The position numbers and the translations under genes are program-made. The notes below the pieces were generated by a model. The model ran no database searches, had not been told where the DNA came from, and saw nothing but the letters and a program-made list of their open reading frames with translations. Source: Anaerosporomusa subterranea (GTDB lineage: Bacteria > Bacillota > Negativicutes > Sporomusales > Acetonemataceae). From it: a stretch of 64,000 nucleotides of DNA. Where the stretch lies: contig NZ_LSGP01000025.1 in the NCBI RefSeq assembly GCF_001611555.1, forward strand, positions 310,001 through 374,000, written 5' to 3'. Shown here piece by piece: positions 24,845 to 33,967 of this stretch. Position 1 is the first letter of the stretch. Every line of letters starts with the position of its first letter.

Positions 24845-25516
24845 TTAGTTCTTTTCCTTGAAACGATAGCCGGTTGCTGAGTAAAATACCCATTCAGCGA
24901 TATTAGTCGAACGATCAGCTACCCTCTCAATATAACGAATAGCAGTATGCACCTGCAAAATTGTTTCCTGCGCCTTTAAATCAGCACACGCTGTTTCAGC
25001 AAGAATCCGGAACAGTGCTTTATTCAATGCGTTAACATCTGAGTCGCGCTCAATGACCTGGGTGGCCAGGTCCGCATCATTTGTTTCATAGGCCTTTACG
25101 GCATCAGCCAGCATAGCTGAGGCTAAATCACCCATGGTTCTAACCGTCTCAGCTACTTTTTTCACTGGCTCGGGATCGAGCGATGCCAGTTTCTTTTGCA
25201 CGATTTTTGCAATATTATTACCATAATCTGCAACTCGCTCAATCTCACTTGCAATTTTTAAGCTAGAGACGATAAAACGCAAATCAGACGCCAGCGGCTG
25301 CTGGGTCGCAATTGTTCGAATCAGTTCTTCATCCATCGTTTGATAGAGCACATCGACTTCTTTCTCATATTGGCGAGAAAGATCAGCCAGTGCAGGGTTG
25401 CCTGAAACTAGCGCGCTGATTGCGGAGCTGACAGAAACCACAGACTTTTCTCCCATATCGGTAATGACTTGACGCACTCTAGCCATTTCAATGTCATAGC
25501 CTTTTCGCATTACCAT
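24845..25516 (-). CDS. phoU: phosphate uptake regulator PhoU
   Basis: The 223-residue helical protein has two PhoU repeats, each with the metal-binding signature: IERVADYGNNIAKI in the first half and IERVADRSTNIAEWV in the second. PhoU links the Pst transporter to the PhoR/PhoP (PhoB) signalling pair. The ATG at 25516 follows AAGGAGAGG and replaces a longer start at 25537. No pst genes are in view. A Pho-box-like site lies upstream of the next gene at 26.2 kb, consistent with a local phosphate response. Confidence 0.93.
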   Translation of the reverse strand: MVMRKGYDIEMARVRQVITDMGEKSVVSVSSAISALVSGNPALADLSRQYEKEVDVLYQTMDEELIRTIATQQPLASDLRFIVSSLKIASEIERVADYGNNIAKIVQKKLASLDPEPVKKVAETVRTMGDLASAMLADAVKAYETNDADLATQVIERDSDVNALNKALFRILAETACADLKAQETILQVHTAIRYIERVADRSTNIAEWVFYSATGYRFKEKN

Positions 25517-25619
25517 GATCCATCCTCTCCTTGCCAATTTCGACTGATAATACGGTTATACTTTTATCGTATTTTTATTCGCCTTGTCGGAAACATTTTC
25601 CTTCATAGCAATAAGAAAA

Positions 25620-25644
25620 AAGCGCCGACAAACTGTCGACGCTT
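25620..25644 (-). terminator. intrinsic terminator of the secreted protein gene
   Basis: An 11-bp stem with one wobble (25620-25630 with 25634-25644) is followed on the minus strand by TTTTTTC. Confidence 0.82.
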
Positions 25645-25651
25645 CAGAAGC

Positions 25652-26179
25652 TTACTTATACATGGTGAAGACACTACGTCCTGGATGCCAACCTTCCTCT
25701 CCAATAAAGATCTCGCTAGGGTCAATCCGCTTTCCGTCCATATAGAGATCAAATTTCACCTTGCTGCCGCCGATTGTACGGAAGGTAATCCCATCAACAT
25801 CACGGCCTGAATTATTAAAGCGGAATTTAATCGTATCACGGTCATGATCAATCTTTATACTATCTTGCCTATTCGGTCGATTGTGATTGTACATGCGGGC
25901 AAAGGGGGTTTTCGCACTATTCTCCAAGTCTACCGCTTTCACTTCGAACCGATCTCCATCTGTAGTGATGGTACCGGTAAAGACATGACGTTGCCCATTA
26001 GTCGTGGAAGTCCATAAATGGAAACCATTTTGATCACGCCAGATAAAATAGCCTTGACTTCGCCCTTGACGGAAACTATCCGGCCTCTCGTCAATTTTTG
26101 GCCCCCATGCGAAGGCAGATGTACTGAAGGCAACTAGCGTAAAGGCTAAAACCAAAAATGCGGTAATCTTTCTCATCAT
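25652..26179 (-). CDS. secreted protein of unknown function, likely Pho-controlled
   Basis: I do not recognise the family. The 175-residue product has a clear signal peptide (MMRKITAFLVLAF, cleavage probably after SAFA) and a mature part with repeated short beta-type segments (GYFIWRDQNGFHLWTS, RHVFTGTITTDG). AGGAGG precedes two tandem ATG codons at 26179 and 26176; either may be used. Aromatic residues and the short beta pattern suggest an extracellular or periplasmic ligand-binding fold. A Pho-box-like element with a well-placed -10 lies directly upstream, and phoU is the downstream neighbour. Confidence 0.75.
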   Translation of the reverse strand: MMRKITAFLVLAFTLVAFSTSAFAWGPKIDERPDSFRQGRSQGYFIWRDQNGFHLWTSTTNGQRHVFTGTITTDGDRFEVKAVDLENSAKTPFARMYNHNRPNRQDSIKIDHDRDTIKFRFNNSGRDVDGITFRTIGGSKVKFDLYMDGKRIDPSEIFIGEEGWHPGRSVFTMYK

Positions 26180-26206
26180 CAATTCCTCCTAACTATTTCT
26201 GATGCC

Positions 26207-26240
26207 AGAATACAGTAATCCTATGACAAAATTATGACAG
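26207..26240 (-). promoter_or_regulatory. Pho-box-like promoter
   Basis: On the minus strand CTGTCATAATTTTGTCAT (26240-26223) matches 16 of 18 positions of the E. coli-type Pho box, two 7-bp TGTCA-type repeats 11 bp apart. TATTCT (26212-26207) follows after 10 bases, the spacing seen at PhoB-activated promoters. Confidence 0.65.
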
Positions 26241-26292
26241 TATGCATATTTTCGGCAAATCCGGGTTCTTCTCCCACTCTTGTTATCAGTAG

Positions 26293-26322
26293 TTGTCTCT
26301 AGCCTACAGCCTATGCTATAGT
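26293..26322 (+). promoter_or_regulatory. sigma-A promoter of the TSCPD gene
   Basis: TTGTCT (26293-26298) and TATAGT (26317-26322) are 18 bases apart, upstream of a small hairpin and the gene at 26393. Confidence 0.55.
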
Positions 26323-26392
26323 TAAAGGGTGCGTGTTTTTGAAACACGCTTTATTATGCGGGCTTCAAACCGCTTGTCAGGAGTGAATTCTT

Positions 26393-26638
26393 ATGGCCAT
26401 TTTTAAAACTCAAGGTGTCTGCGCTACTGATATTATTTTTCAAGTAGAAAACGGAACAGTAAAACAGCTCGAATTTATCGGCGGCTGCCCAGGTAACTTA
26501 GCCGCTATTGCGAAGCTTGTGCAAGGAATGCCGGTTGCCGACGTGATTAGCAAATTGCGGGGAATTCAATGCGGCGAAAGCGACACCTCGTGCGTGGATC
26601 AACTGGCGATTGCACTTTCAGAGTTTGAGAAGAAGTAA
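26393..26638 (+). CDS. TSCPD domain protein (TIGR03905 type)
   Basis: The 81-residue protein is a stand-alone TSCPD domain, named after the motif found at the C-terminus of class II (B12-dependent) ribonucleotide reductases. Cysteines lie in GGCPGN (residues 30-35), QCGES and TSCVDQ. The short version is common in anaerobic Firmicutes; a role in nucleotide reduction or metal binding is suspected but unproven. CAGGAGTG precedes the ATG. It is a single-gene unit with its own promoter and converges on the nitroreductase gene. Confidence 0.85.
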   Translation: MAIFKTQGVCATDIIFQVENGTVKQLEFIGGCPGNLAAIAKLVQGMPVADVISKLRGIQCGESDTSCVDQLAIALSEFEKK

Positions 26639-26641
26639 GAA

Positions 26642-26662
26642 AAAACGCCCGGAGGGGCGCTT
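26642..26662 (-). terminator. intrinsic terminator of the nitroreductase gene
   Basis: CGCCC-CTCC-GGGCG followed by TTTTTT on the minus strand lies between the convergent TSCPD and nitroreductase genes. Confidence 0.75.
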
Positions 26663-26688
26663 AAAGTAATCTATTGATATTAATAGGT

Positions 26689-27243
26689 TTATTTGATACA
26701 AGTAACTACATTTTTCTTTCTAGGGGCGGCAGCCGGTACTGCGCCTTTCCGATAACCGAGCGCTACCGAGTATAATGGGCTATACCCTTCCGGTATGCCA
26801 AGAAGTTCATTATACGTTGATCCGCTTTCACTACTAAAAACAAAAAGACCAAAATTAATCCAACAAGCAGCCAAGCCAAGAGATTCAGCCGCAAGTAAGA
26901 TGTTCTGCGTTGCAGCAGCACAATCAGCAGGCGTCCAAAGGCTTTCATCACCGCAAACCAGGATCACGGTCGGTGCATTATAAAATGCATGAAAGTCTTT
27001 ATTATTAGCCATTTTTCTAATAAATTCCACTTCATGATTTTTTGCAACTTCCTTGGATGCATTGCTTAATTCGTTAATCAGCTCTTCTTTTTGGATAGCA
27101 ATAAACTGCCATGGTTGAGATCCGGCAGTAGGCGCGTACTGAGCGGCTTCCAAAACAGCCTGCAATTCATTATCTGTAATTTGCTTGTCGCTGAAACTCC
27201 TAACGCTTCTACGGCTTTTGATTGCTTTTAGAATGTCATTCAT
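26689..27243 (-). CDS. nitroreductase family flavoprotein
   Basis: The 184-residue protein is a single-domain FMN-dependent nitroreductase. FMN-binding signatures are visible as SRRSVRSFSD (residues 10-19), APTAGSQPW and the late VALGYRKG; the LAAESLGLAACWI segment is the conserved central helix. It likely uses NAD(P)H to reduce nitro compounds, quinones or a specific metabolite, not determinable here. A CCTCCC complement gives GGGAGG upstream of the ATG. It is unrelated in length to the 252-residue nitroreductase at 11947. Confidence 0.88.
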   Translation of the reverse strand: MNDILKAIKSRRSVRSFSDKQITDNELQAVLEAAQYAPTAGSQPWQFIAIQKEELINELSNASKEVAKNHEVEFIRKMANNKDFHAFYNAPTVILVCGDESLWTPADCAAATQNILLAAESLGLAACWINFGLFVFSSESGSTYNELLGIPEGYSPLYSVALGYRKGAVPAAAPRKKNVVTCIK

Positions 27244-27505
27244 TATTTATTCAACCTCCCTTAATACTCACCCTATACCAATCATTCCCGTTTCTTCTTT
27301 CTGTATAACTTTCGCCGCAAGGTAATGTTTTCCTGTCAACAATGGTAAACAAGAAAACCCGCGCACGGTTTTTGAGAAACGAAAAAACGGTTCTTTAGCC
27401 GGCGAAAACGGTTAAAGCGGGCGCGCAGCGCCTTTCGCGTTTTCGTGGCAACGTACTATTGTAATGTGATCGTCGCATTAACCGCAATTCGGTGCCCTCC
27501 AATCG
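27244..27505. other. intergenic region between rnpB and a nitroreductase gene
   Basis: No gene was seen. A GC-skewed stretch at 27360-27445 has short repeats of AAACGGTT and a CGCGCAGCGC core and could fold, but no family is recognised. The nitroreductase promoter should lie near its left end. Confidence 0.4.
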
Positions 27506-27540
27506 GCAAAAAAAAGCCCCGCTTTTCAGCGGGATTTTTT
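27506..27540 (-). terminator. intrinsic terminator of rnpB
   Basis: CCCGCT-GAAA-AGCGGG on the minus strand is followed by GCTTTTTTTT, immediately after the RNase P RNA 3' end. Confidence 0.9.
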
Positions 27541-27549
27541 ATTGCTTGT

Positions 27550-28060
27550 TCTGCCTGTCAAAAGCCGTAAGCCATTTTCTGTTCTAGGAATCATTTCTCT
27601 GACAGCAGACGAGCTGCTGTCCCCTCCGTCCGTTCGGTTTCCTTTCGGAGGGCTCCCCTACACACTGGGTTTCTTCCTCGTGGAGTTTACCTTTGCACCA
27701 GGCCGTCGCCGACCTGTATCGTTTCTGTGGCACTTTATAGCTACTGGCGACTACGTGAGCCGCTTTTGCCGTCGTCGGGAGATATCTCCCGCCCTGTCTT
27801 GCGACAGGCACGAACACTACAGCCATCGCAGGCTGTGGAAGTATGGACTTTCCTCAACAGACCGAGTACCGTATCAACCCTAATCCTGTATATTCTGGCG
27901 GTAAATTTTCCGCAATGCGGCGTTGTCGTCAATCGGCATACTGTCGGTATGCCTCATTCCTCCGCCTTGCCTTCCAAAAAATCTCCTCGCCACTCTACTT
28001 ACAGTTTTAGGGTTGACACGGTACTAGTCTACCGCGATTCCCCGCTTTTGACAGGTGACA
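27550..28060 (-). ncRNA. rnpB: RNase P RNA (rnpB) with an enlarged P3
   Basis: The minus strand carries the conserved RNase P core GAGGAAAGTCC (27855-27845), the GTGCCACAGAAACGATAC block and the 3' ACAGAAAATGGCTTAC block. Helix P1 closes it perfectly: CCTGTCAAAAGC (28055-28044) pairs with GCTTTTGACAGG (27565-27554). Between P1 and the core lies an unusually long P3: AGTACCGTGTCAACCCTAA-type arms at 28007-28029 and 27860-27883 enclose more than 120 nt of further imperfect helix. Total length is about 510 nt against the usual 350-420. Exact ends are approximate. Confidence 0.92.
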
Positions 28061-28121
28061 AGCAAGTGTTTAACAGAACTAAATTCTAGCACGCTTAACG
28101 CAGCTTGTAAAGTGGCAATAT

Positions 28122-29336
28122 TTACTCATAACGCAGGGCAACGATCGGATCAAGCAGCGCGGCTTTCCGAGCTGGATAGATGCCGAAAAACATGCCGATA
28201 GCCACGGAAAATGCAAAAGCGGCAACAATCGCCAGCGGTGAAATGACCGTATTCCAGCCAGCTATTGAAGCGATAACGGCAGATGAACCCACACCTAAGG
28301 CGATGCCGATCACCCCCCCCAGCACGCCAATCACCACAGCCTCAATCAGAAACTGCATGAGGATGTTTTGGTATCTAGCGCCAAGGGCCTTGCGGATACC
28401 GATTTCCCGAGTTCGCTCAGTTACCGAAACCAGCATGATGTTCATAATACCGATCCCGCCGACCAGCAGGGAAATGGCGGCAATAAAGCCGAGCAGCAGG
28501 GTAATGGTGTCTGTAGTTGTGGCTGCTGTTTCCATGACACTAACCATATTGCGAACGGTAAAGTCGTCTCCTTGGTCGTTGGTGAGTCCATGACGGGCCC
28601 GCAAAAGCGCCGCTACCTCTGCCTGCACCCCATAGATAACCTCTTCACTGGCTGCTTGGATGCTAATCATCTGCACATACGTGATCCCCATCAGTCGTTC
28701 CTGAGCGGTGGTAATGGGGATAAGAATGACATCATCCTGGTCGCCGCCGCCTGCCGACTGTCCCTTACTAGCTAACACACCAATGACGCGAAAAGGCGAT
28801 TTGTCGATACGAATGGTCTGCCCTACCGGATTCGCATCACCGAACAGACTTTGGGCAACCGTAGAACCAATAACAGCTACCCGGTCACGGGCATCCACAG
28901 CTTGATTCGTAAAAAAGCTGCCGACATCCACGTTCATGTTGCGAACCTCAAGAAACTCCGGCGTTGTACCCTGAACTTGCGTATTCCAGTTCTGATTGCC
29001 TGCTACAATTTGATATTGACGGCTGACAGTGGGCGCCACCGCATTAACGTCAGATACGTCCCGAGCGATGGCTTGAGCATCTTTGATTGTCAGACTGGTA
29101 TTTGAACCGGCGGCCTGCCGCACGCCTGCGGACTTTACCGCTCCCGGCGACACCATGATCAGATTGCTGCCCAAGCCGGCGATTGAGCTTTGCACTTTAT
29201 CGCGAACGCCCATGCCGATGGAGATCATGGCGATAACGGCGCCGACACCGATGATAATGCCTAACATCGTCAGCACTGACCGCAGTTTATTACCTAGCAA
29301 CGCGTTTACCGCGATCGTGACGCTTTCTTTAAACAT
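28122..29336 (-). CDS. MacB-type ABC transporter permease, copy 1
   Basis: The 404-residue protein is a MacB_PCD/FtsX permease: a first membrane helix ([20 protein letters not shown]), a large extracytoplasmic domain of about 230 residues and three C-terminal helices containing [21 protein letters not shown] and YPARKAA. With a separate ATPase (29341), an adaptor (30034) and a TolC channel (31143) it forms a complete tripartite efflux system spanning two membranes. It is the last gene of the operon. A second, very similar permease lies at 48918. The substrate (antibiotic, peptide or lipid) cannot be told. Confidence 0.9.
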   Translation of the reverse strand: MFKESVTIAVNALLGNKLRSVLTMLGIIIGVGAVIAMISIGMGVRDKVQSSIAGLGSNLIMVSPGAVKSAGVRQAAGSNTSLTIKDAQAIARDVSDVNAVAPTVSRQYQIVAGNQNWNTQVQGTTPEFLEVRNMNVDVGSFFTNQAVDARDRVAVIGSTVAQSLFGDANPVGQTIRIDKSPFRVIGVLASKGQSAGGGDQDDVILIPITTAQERLMGITYVQMISIQAASEEVIYGVQAEVAALLRARHGLTNDQGDDFTVRNMVSVMETAATTTDTITLLLGFIAAISLLVGGIGIMNIMLVSVTERTREIGIRKALGARYQNILMQFLIEAVVIGVLGGVIGIALGVGSSAVIASIAGWNTVISPLAIVAAFAFSVAIGMFFGIYPARKAALLDPIVALRYE

Positions 29337-29340
29337 AATC

Positions 29341-30021
29341 TCACTCCTCTCCCGTGTCGCGAACCACCAGTCCGTCGCGCACGTGGATCACCCGCTTGGC
29401 ATATTCAGCGATGTCTGGCTCGTGGGTAACCAGAATGATCGTACGCCCCATAGCATTGAGTCTTTCAAATATCCCCATGACCTCTGTACCTGACTTAGAA
29501 TCCAAGTTACCGGTTGGTTCGTCAGCCATGATAATGGTTGGGTCATTGACCAAGGCCCGGGCAATCGCTACCCGTTGCCGCTGACCACCTGACAGTTCGT
29601 TCGGCAAATGGTCCATCCGGTGATCGAGTCCCACCGCAGCTAAAGATTCCTCTGCCCGGCGCTGCCGTTCTTTCGCGTCAACGCCTGCATAAACCAGCGG
29701 TAGAGCCACATTCTGCATCGCCGAAATACGGGGCAGCAGATTGAAGTTTTGAAAGACAAAACCAATTTTCTTGTTTCGGGTCACCGCCAGATCATCGTCA
29801 CCCAGTGAGGCGACTTCCTGGTCATCAAGCTTATAGGATCCGGTGGTGGGCCGGTCTAAGCAGCCCAAGATATTCATTAATGTTGACTTGCCTGAGCCGG
29901 ACGGTCCCATGATGGCGGTAAACTCACCATCAAAGATGTTTAGATTAACGCCTGCCAGCGCGTTGACCGTGGTTCCGCCCATTTGATATGTTTTGGTGAC
30001 ATCAGACAGTGCGATTGTCAT
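29341..30021 (-). CDS. ABC transporter ATPase, MacB/LolD type, copy 1
   Basis: The 226-residue ATP-binding subunit has Walker [10 protein letters not shown], signature LSGGQRQR, Walker [13 protein letters not shown] and the switch His in LVTHEPD. The DEPTGNLD form is typical of the LolD/MacB/FtsE group that works with FtsX-type permeases. Its stop is four bases before the permease ATG. It powers the tripartite pump encoded with its neighbours. Confidence 0.93.
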   Translation of the reverse strand: MTIALSDVTKTYQMGGTTVNALAGVNLNIFDGEFTAIMGPSGSGKSTLMNILGCLDRPTTGSYKLDDQEVASLGDDDLAVTRNKKIGFVFQNFNLLPRISAMQNVALPLVYAGVDAKERQRRAEESLAAVGLDHRMDHLPNELSGGQRQRVAIARALVNDPTIIMADEPTGNLDSKSGTEVMGIFERLNAMGRTIILVTHEPDIAEYAKRVIHVRDGLVVRDTGEE

Positions 30022-30033
30022 TTGTAGCCCTCC

Positions 30034-31131
30034 TTAGCGGCGTCCGCCCATGACGGGCGGGAATCCGCTCGACTGAGTAGCAGCCTTCTGTTTGGACTGT
30101 GCTTGGGCTAAAACAATTTGTTCCCCTTCGCTGACGCCGCTGGTTATTTCTACACGGTCTTCGCCGACGAGACCGGTTGTAACTATCATATCCTCAGATT
30201 TGCCATTGCGAAAAGCGCTAACATATTGTTGTTGCTTTTGGTTGGTCTTTAAGGCTGCCAAGGGTACTGTCAGCGTATTCTTACTTTCCCCTGCATGAAT
30301 GGACAAACGGGCTGTCATCGACGGCTTCAACAGATTGCCGGCGTCATTGACGTCGACCGTGACAGTATAGTACACGACATTTTGAGTAGTATTAGCTTTT
30401 TGAGAAACCCTGGAAATAATACCATTGAAGGTCTTTCCCGGGTAGGTATCGACCGTAAAGGACACCGTCTGGCCAACAGCGACTTTGCCGATATCGGATT
30501 CGTCAACCTGGGCCTCGATTTGCATCTTTGACATATCAGCTATTGTCAGAATAACCATCGGGTTAGATATGCCTTGCGCTACCATCTGCCCTGCCGGCAG
30601 TGGCTTACCAATGACAACACCGTCAATCGGAGAGGTGATGACAGATTCATTCAACTGGGAAACCACCTCATCATAATTAGCTTGAGCGACATTATACTCC
30701 ATGCGGGAGTTGTCAAGCTGCTGCTCAGATACAGCACCGATCGAATGAAGGCGGTTATTGCGTTCAAAGTTTACTGCTGTATTGTTCAGTTTTTCTCTGG
30801 CTTGCGTCACTTGGGCCTTGAGTCTAGTATCGTCGAGGACAACTAGCACTTGACCAATTTTTACCTGTTCATTTTCTTTTATCCTGACTTCCTTTAATTG
30901 CCCAGTAATCTTAGAACTAATATCGACTTGGTTAACCGGCTGGATCGTGCCGGTAGCAGACACGATCGATATGATATCACCGCGTTCAACTTTCGTGAGT
31001 TTCGGCGTCACAGCTGCGGCGTTAGCCTGGTTGGCCTGAATATCAATACCTACTTTTACTACCACAATCGCAACAATGCCGATGATTAACCATTTCTTAT
31101 TTCTCATAAGTTTTTGCCATAGAGCTTTCAC
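30034..31131 (-). CDS. periplasmic adaptor (MacA/HlyD family), copy 1
   Basis: A 365-residue membrane fusion protein with one N-terminal helix (about residues 14-27), a barrel-sandwich lipoyl half (GTIQPVNQVDISSKITGQ), a coiled-coil hairpin (residues about 100-165), the second lipoyl half (SPIDGVVIGKPLPAGQ) and beta-barrel domains. It would bridge the MacB-type permease and the TolC channel. Ends with a Gln/Ser-rich tail. It starts 11 bp after the TolC gene, with GGAGGG upstream of the ATG. Confidence 0.9.
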   Translation of the reverse strand: MKALWQKLMRNKKWLIIGIVAIVVVKVGIDIQANQANAAAVTPKLTKVERGDIISIVSATGTIQPVNQVDISSKITGQLKEVRIKENEQVKIGQVLVVLDDTRLKAQVTQAREKLNNTAVNFERNNRLHSIGAVSEQQLDNSRMEYNVAQANYDEVVSQLNESVITSPIDGVVIGKPLPAGQMVAQGISNPMVILTIADMSKMQIEAQVDESDIGKVAVGQTVSFTVDTYPGKTFNGIISRVSQKANTTQNVVYYTVTVDVNDAGNLLKPSMTARLSIHAGESKNTLTVPLAALKTNQKQQQYVSAFRNGKSEDMIVTTGLVGEDRVEITSGVSEGEQIVLAQAQSKQKAATQSSGFPPVMGGRR

Positions 31132-31142
31132 AGTTGTCCCTC

Positions 31143-32408
31143 CTACTGAACCATATTTCCGACAGCTTTATCGAGCTTTGCCTTGCTCACATTAAAGTCA
31201 TAAAGTGCTTGAATCCGATTAGTGCGAGCTTGCGTTAACGCTAGTTGCGCATCAATCACATCCAGGTTCGTCCCTACGCCAGCGCGGTATTTTTCTTGAG
31301 CGATAAACATGTCTTCCTGCGCTTTTTGGCTGGCGACGTCAGTTGTTTGGATGCGCTTTTCTCCTTCCAGCATATTCAGATAAGCTTGACGGACTTCAAG
31401 CGCAACGCTATCACTGACTTGCTTTGCCTGTTCTTTCGCCTTGACCAGCGAAGCATCCGCTTGACGGACTTTCGATTTGGTCAAACCAGCGTCAAATATA
31501 TTCCAGTTGGCTGACACGCCAGCAGACCAGTTCCCATTATCAGGCACGACATCATTCCAGCCTTTAGAAGCTGACAGCGATACTGTCGGTGAATTGCCGC
31601 TCTCTGCAATGGCAACTCCTTGTTCAGCAATGCGAACATTCGCTTCAGACTGTGTAATATCAGGACGGTTTTTTCGGGCTAGAACTAAACTTTCATCTAA
31701 ACTGATAGTCGATTTTTCATAACCAAAGTCATCTTTTAACACGACCTCTGTCTCTGACGTGCGATCCATGATGTTTAGAAGTGTGGCCACTGCCACGTCA
31801 TAACCGTTCTCAGATTTAATTAGATTTTGTTCAGCATTGGCTAGCTCGACTTCAGACCGCAATACATCCGACTTAGCGACAACACCGACCTTAAACTTCT
31901 CCTCAACAATTTGCAAATGCTGCTTAAAATTGTTGACAGTTTCTTGATTCACATTTACCATGTTTTGCGCTTGCAGTACATTAAAATAAGCGGTGGTCAC
32001 ATCAAGTTTAAGCTGCTGCTTGGCCTTTTGAATGCCTAATTCTGAGACCAGTACGCCTTCCTTCGCTTGCTCAACTTGCCGGTCTGTGCGACCGCCATTA
32101 TACAATTGCCAGTTCATCCGTAGACTATTATTCAGACTGCCATCACTGCCTGCCTGAGATTCAGCCCAGTTGTAACTACTGCCTAGTGAAAGTGTTGGCA
32201 GTTTACCAGTCTGTGCTTCGTTGACTCCCCATTCTGATCGTTCTTTATCTGCCTGCGCAATTGTAATGCTGGCATTCTCCTTAAGCGCTATCGCGATGCT
32301 GTCACTTAGAGTCAATTCAAGCGGTGCTGCAAACAAGGACGCCTGATTTATCAACATCAGCCCAGCGGCAAAAACTGCAATTTTACGTTTCAATATCTTA
32401 GTTATCAT
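31143..32408 (-). CDS. TolC-family outer membrane efflux protein
   Basis: A 421-residue OEP/TolC-type protein with a signal peptide (residues about 8-27, cleavage near LFAA) and two repeats of long alternating helices, for example ALKENASITIAQADKERSEW and LARKNRPDITQSEANVRIAE, each followed by a short beta segment. Such trimers form channels across an outer membrane, so this gene is direct evidence for a diderm envelope. AGGAGG precedes the ATG at 32408. It leads the four-gene efflux operon. Confidence 0.9.
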   Translation of the reverse strand: MITKILKRKIAVFAAGLMLINQASLFAAPLELTLSDSIAIALKENASITIAQADKERSEWGVNEAQTGKLPTLSLGSSYNWAESQAGSDGSLNNSLRMNWQLYNGGRTDRQVEQAKEGVLVSELGIQKAKQQLKLDVTTAYFNVLQAQNMVNVNQETVNNFKQHLQIVEEKFKVGVVAKSDVLRSEVELANAEQNLIKSENGYDVAVATLLNIMDRTSETEVVLKDDFGYEKSTISLDESLVLARKNRPDITQSEANVRIAEQGVAIAESGNSPTVSLSASKGWNDVVPDNGNWSAGVSANWNIFDAGLTKSKVRQADASLVKAKEQAKQVSDSVALEVRQAYLNMLEGEKRIQTTDVASQKAQEDMFIAQEKYRAGVGTNLDVIDAQLALTQARTNRIQALYDFNVSKAKLDKAVGNMVQ

Positions 32409-32496
32409 GTCAAAATCCTCCTCACACGAATATGGGACTACTGCAACTGTATTGTAGCGTTAGATTTTTTGATTATCTTTTGAAAAAAAATTAAAA

Positions 32497-32512
32497 ACCG
32501 CCTTGTGGCGGT
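32497..32512 (-). terminator. intrinsic terminator of the two-component operon
   Basis: ACCGCC-ACAA-GGCGGT on the minus strand is followed by TTTTAATTTTTTTT, upstream of the TolC gene. Confidence 0.82.
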
Positions 32513-32705
32513 CTTGGGAAGGAGAGGCACGTTAAGCGCAGATACGCAGATGGTTCCCGCAGAGGGCTACAATGTCTTTTGATGAGACAAAAAGTCACCC
32601 TGATGTCTTCGGTAGCCTGAACACCTGTGCTAAGCATTCGCCTGCGCAGAGGTTAAGCTGTAGCATCGGAGCGTGATGCTTAACCTTGGCTGGCCATTTT
32701 GGGAT
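32513..32705. repeat. intergenic region with a degenerate GCAGAG-type repeat
   Basis: No gene was seen. GTTAAGCGCAGATACGCAG at about 32532 and a facing AGGTTAAGC hairpin (32650-32686, 9-bp arms AGGTTAAGC/GCTTAACCT) resemble the inverted GCAGAG-type repeats at 54.8 and 56.9 kb, but are worn. Confidence 0.4.
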
Positions 32706-33965
32706 CTACTGCGGCAGAGTCACTTGAATTTTTGTACCAATTCCGAACTCACTGTCCACTCTGATCTTCCCGTCGTGGGCCTCGACGATCCATTTAGCAA
32801 TCGCCAGACCAAGCCCCGTACCGCCGGATTCACGATTACGCGCTTTATCGCCCCGATAGAAACGGTCAAAGATATGCGGTAAGTCATCTTCTGGAATACC
32901 ACAGCCAGTATCGCAAACGGTTAGAATCACATTATTGGATTTTTGGAAACAACTTATCTCAACCGTTCCGGAGGTTGTATACTTAATCGCATTATCCAGG
33001 ATGATGATGCAAAGCTGATGAATACGCTCTCGGTCGGCGGTTAAACAGACGTCACTTGGCATCATTAACTTGATCAAGATAGCTTTCATTTCCGCTATCG
33101 GCTGGAATTGTTCGATGACTAATTCGAGTATCTCCCTCAGAGTGAAATTTGTCAGACTCAGCCCTGCCTGATTGGCGTCAGCTCTAGCCAAGGTTAACAG
33201 TGAGGAAACCAATTTGTTCATCCTCATGGATTCACGAATCACATTAGTGATCCGAATGCCTTCCTCTTCAACCGTATGGTTGGGGTGACGCAGCGTCAAC
33301 TCTGCATTACTTTTAATGATAGCTAGCGGCGTACGCAATTCGTGAGATGCATCAGCCACAAATTGCTGCTGCTTTTCCCAAGCGATTCGGACTGGCGAAA
33401 GTGCGCGACGGGCAAGATAATAGCCAGCGAGCACGATGACTATTGCCCCGCCGATCAAACTGGTCAGCAAAATGAGCAACAGACGTTTTAGCAATGCGAC
33501 TTCAGAGTCGACGATACTGATGGCGATCACGTCCTGTACGGTCACCGGATCTGTCCCAGACCGGCTGTATATCACCTCTTCGTGCCGATAAGGAGTAGCG
33601 TATAGCCGATACGTATGCGGCCCTTGTTGACGGCCGACGATTTTCCCGGACTCAGCATATTGGGCTAGTTCATTAAACCTGTCGGAATCTTCAATAAAGC
33701 TTGCATAAAAATTAATCATTCGCCCGTCTACGCCCCTTAGCAGTAAGAAAACTCGGGGTTCAAACACAGCTGCTTTGTTAATTGCTAATGAAGGACGCCC
33801 ATTGCGTATCTGAAAGGCGTCCGCTTTCAGTCGCATCGCATCATCCACCTGATCAAACAAGCGATAAGACACATACCCGTAAATATTCGCGCCAAATAAA
33901 ATGAATAGCGCAACAAATACCATGGAGTTGGTCGCTGTCAATCGGATCAACGTCTTACGAAACAT
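32706..33965 (-). CDS. sensor histidine kinase (OmpR-type two-component)
   Basis: The 419-residue kinase has two membrane helices (about residues 12-32 and 165-185) around an external sensor domain of about 130 residues, then HisKA (SHELRTPLAIIKSNAEL, phospho-His in the first motif) and HATPase_c (NAIKYT, DTGCGIP, GTGLGLAI). No HAMP is obvious. The ATG at 33965 follows AAGGGAGAAG; a longer frame to 34028 overlaps the regulator gene. It lies two bases after the response regulator and beside the efflux operon, which it may control. Confidence 0.92.
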   Translation of the reverse strand: MFRKTLIRLTATNSMVFVALFILFGANIYGYVSYRLFDQVDDAMRLKADAFQIRNGRPSLAINKAAVFEPRVFLLLRGVDGRMINFYASFIEDSDRFNELAQYAESGKIVGRQQGPHTYRLYATPYRHEEVIYSRSGTDPVTVQDVIAISIVDSEVALLKRLLLILLTSLIGGAIVIVLAGYYLARRALSPVRIAWEKQQQFVADASHELRTPLAIIKSNAELTLRHPNHTVEEEGIRITNVIRESMRMNKLVSSLLTLARADANQAGLSLTNFTLREILELVIEQFQPIAEMKAILIKLMMPSDVCLTADRERIHQLCIIILDNAIKYTTSGTVEISCFQKSNNVILTVCDTGCGIPEDDLPHIFDRFYRGDKARNRESGGTGLGLAIAKWIVEAHDGKIRVDSEFGIGTKIQVTLPQ

Positions 33966-33967
33966 GT

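Noticed and set aside
24696-24893. 65-codon minus-strand frame between phoU and the HD-GYP gene
   Set aside because: Parts look protein-like (TVAPWLPFDSTFLVAKG), but its only ATG is inside phoU, no ribosome site is visible for a later start, and it overlaps the HD-GYP start. It may be a small gene, but the support is too thin.
26332-26350. Hairpin GCGTGTTT-TTG-AAACACGC as a riboswitch or terminator before the TSCPD gene
   Set aside because: The stem is only 8 bp and no ligand-binding architecture is visible. A similar hairpin at 12723 suggests a small repeat, but there is no T run or clear partner.
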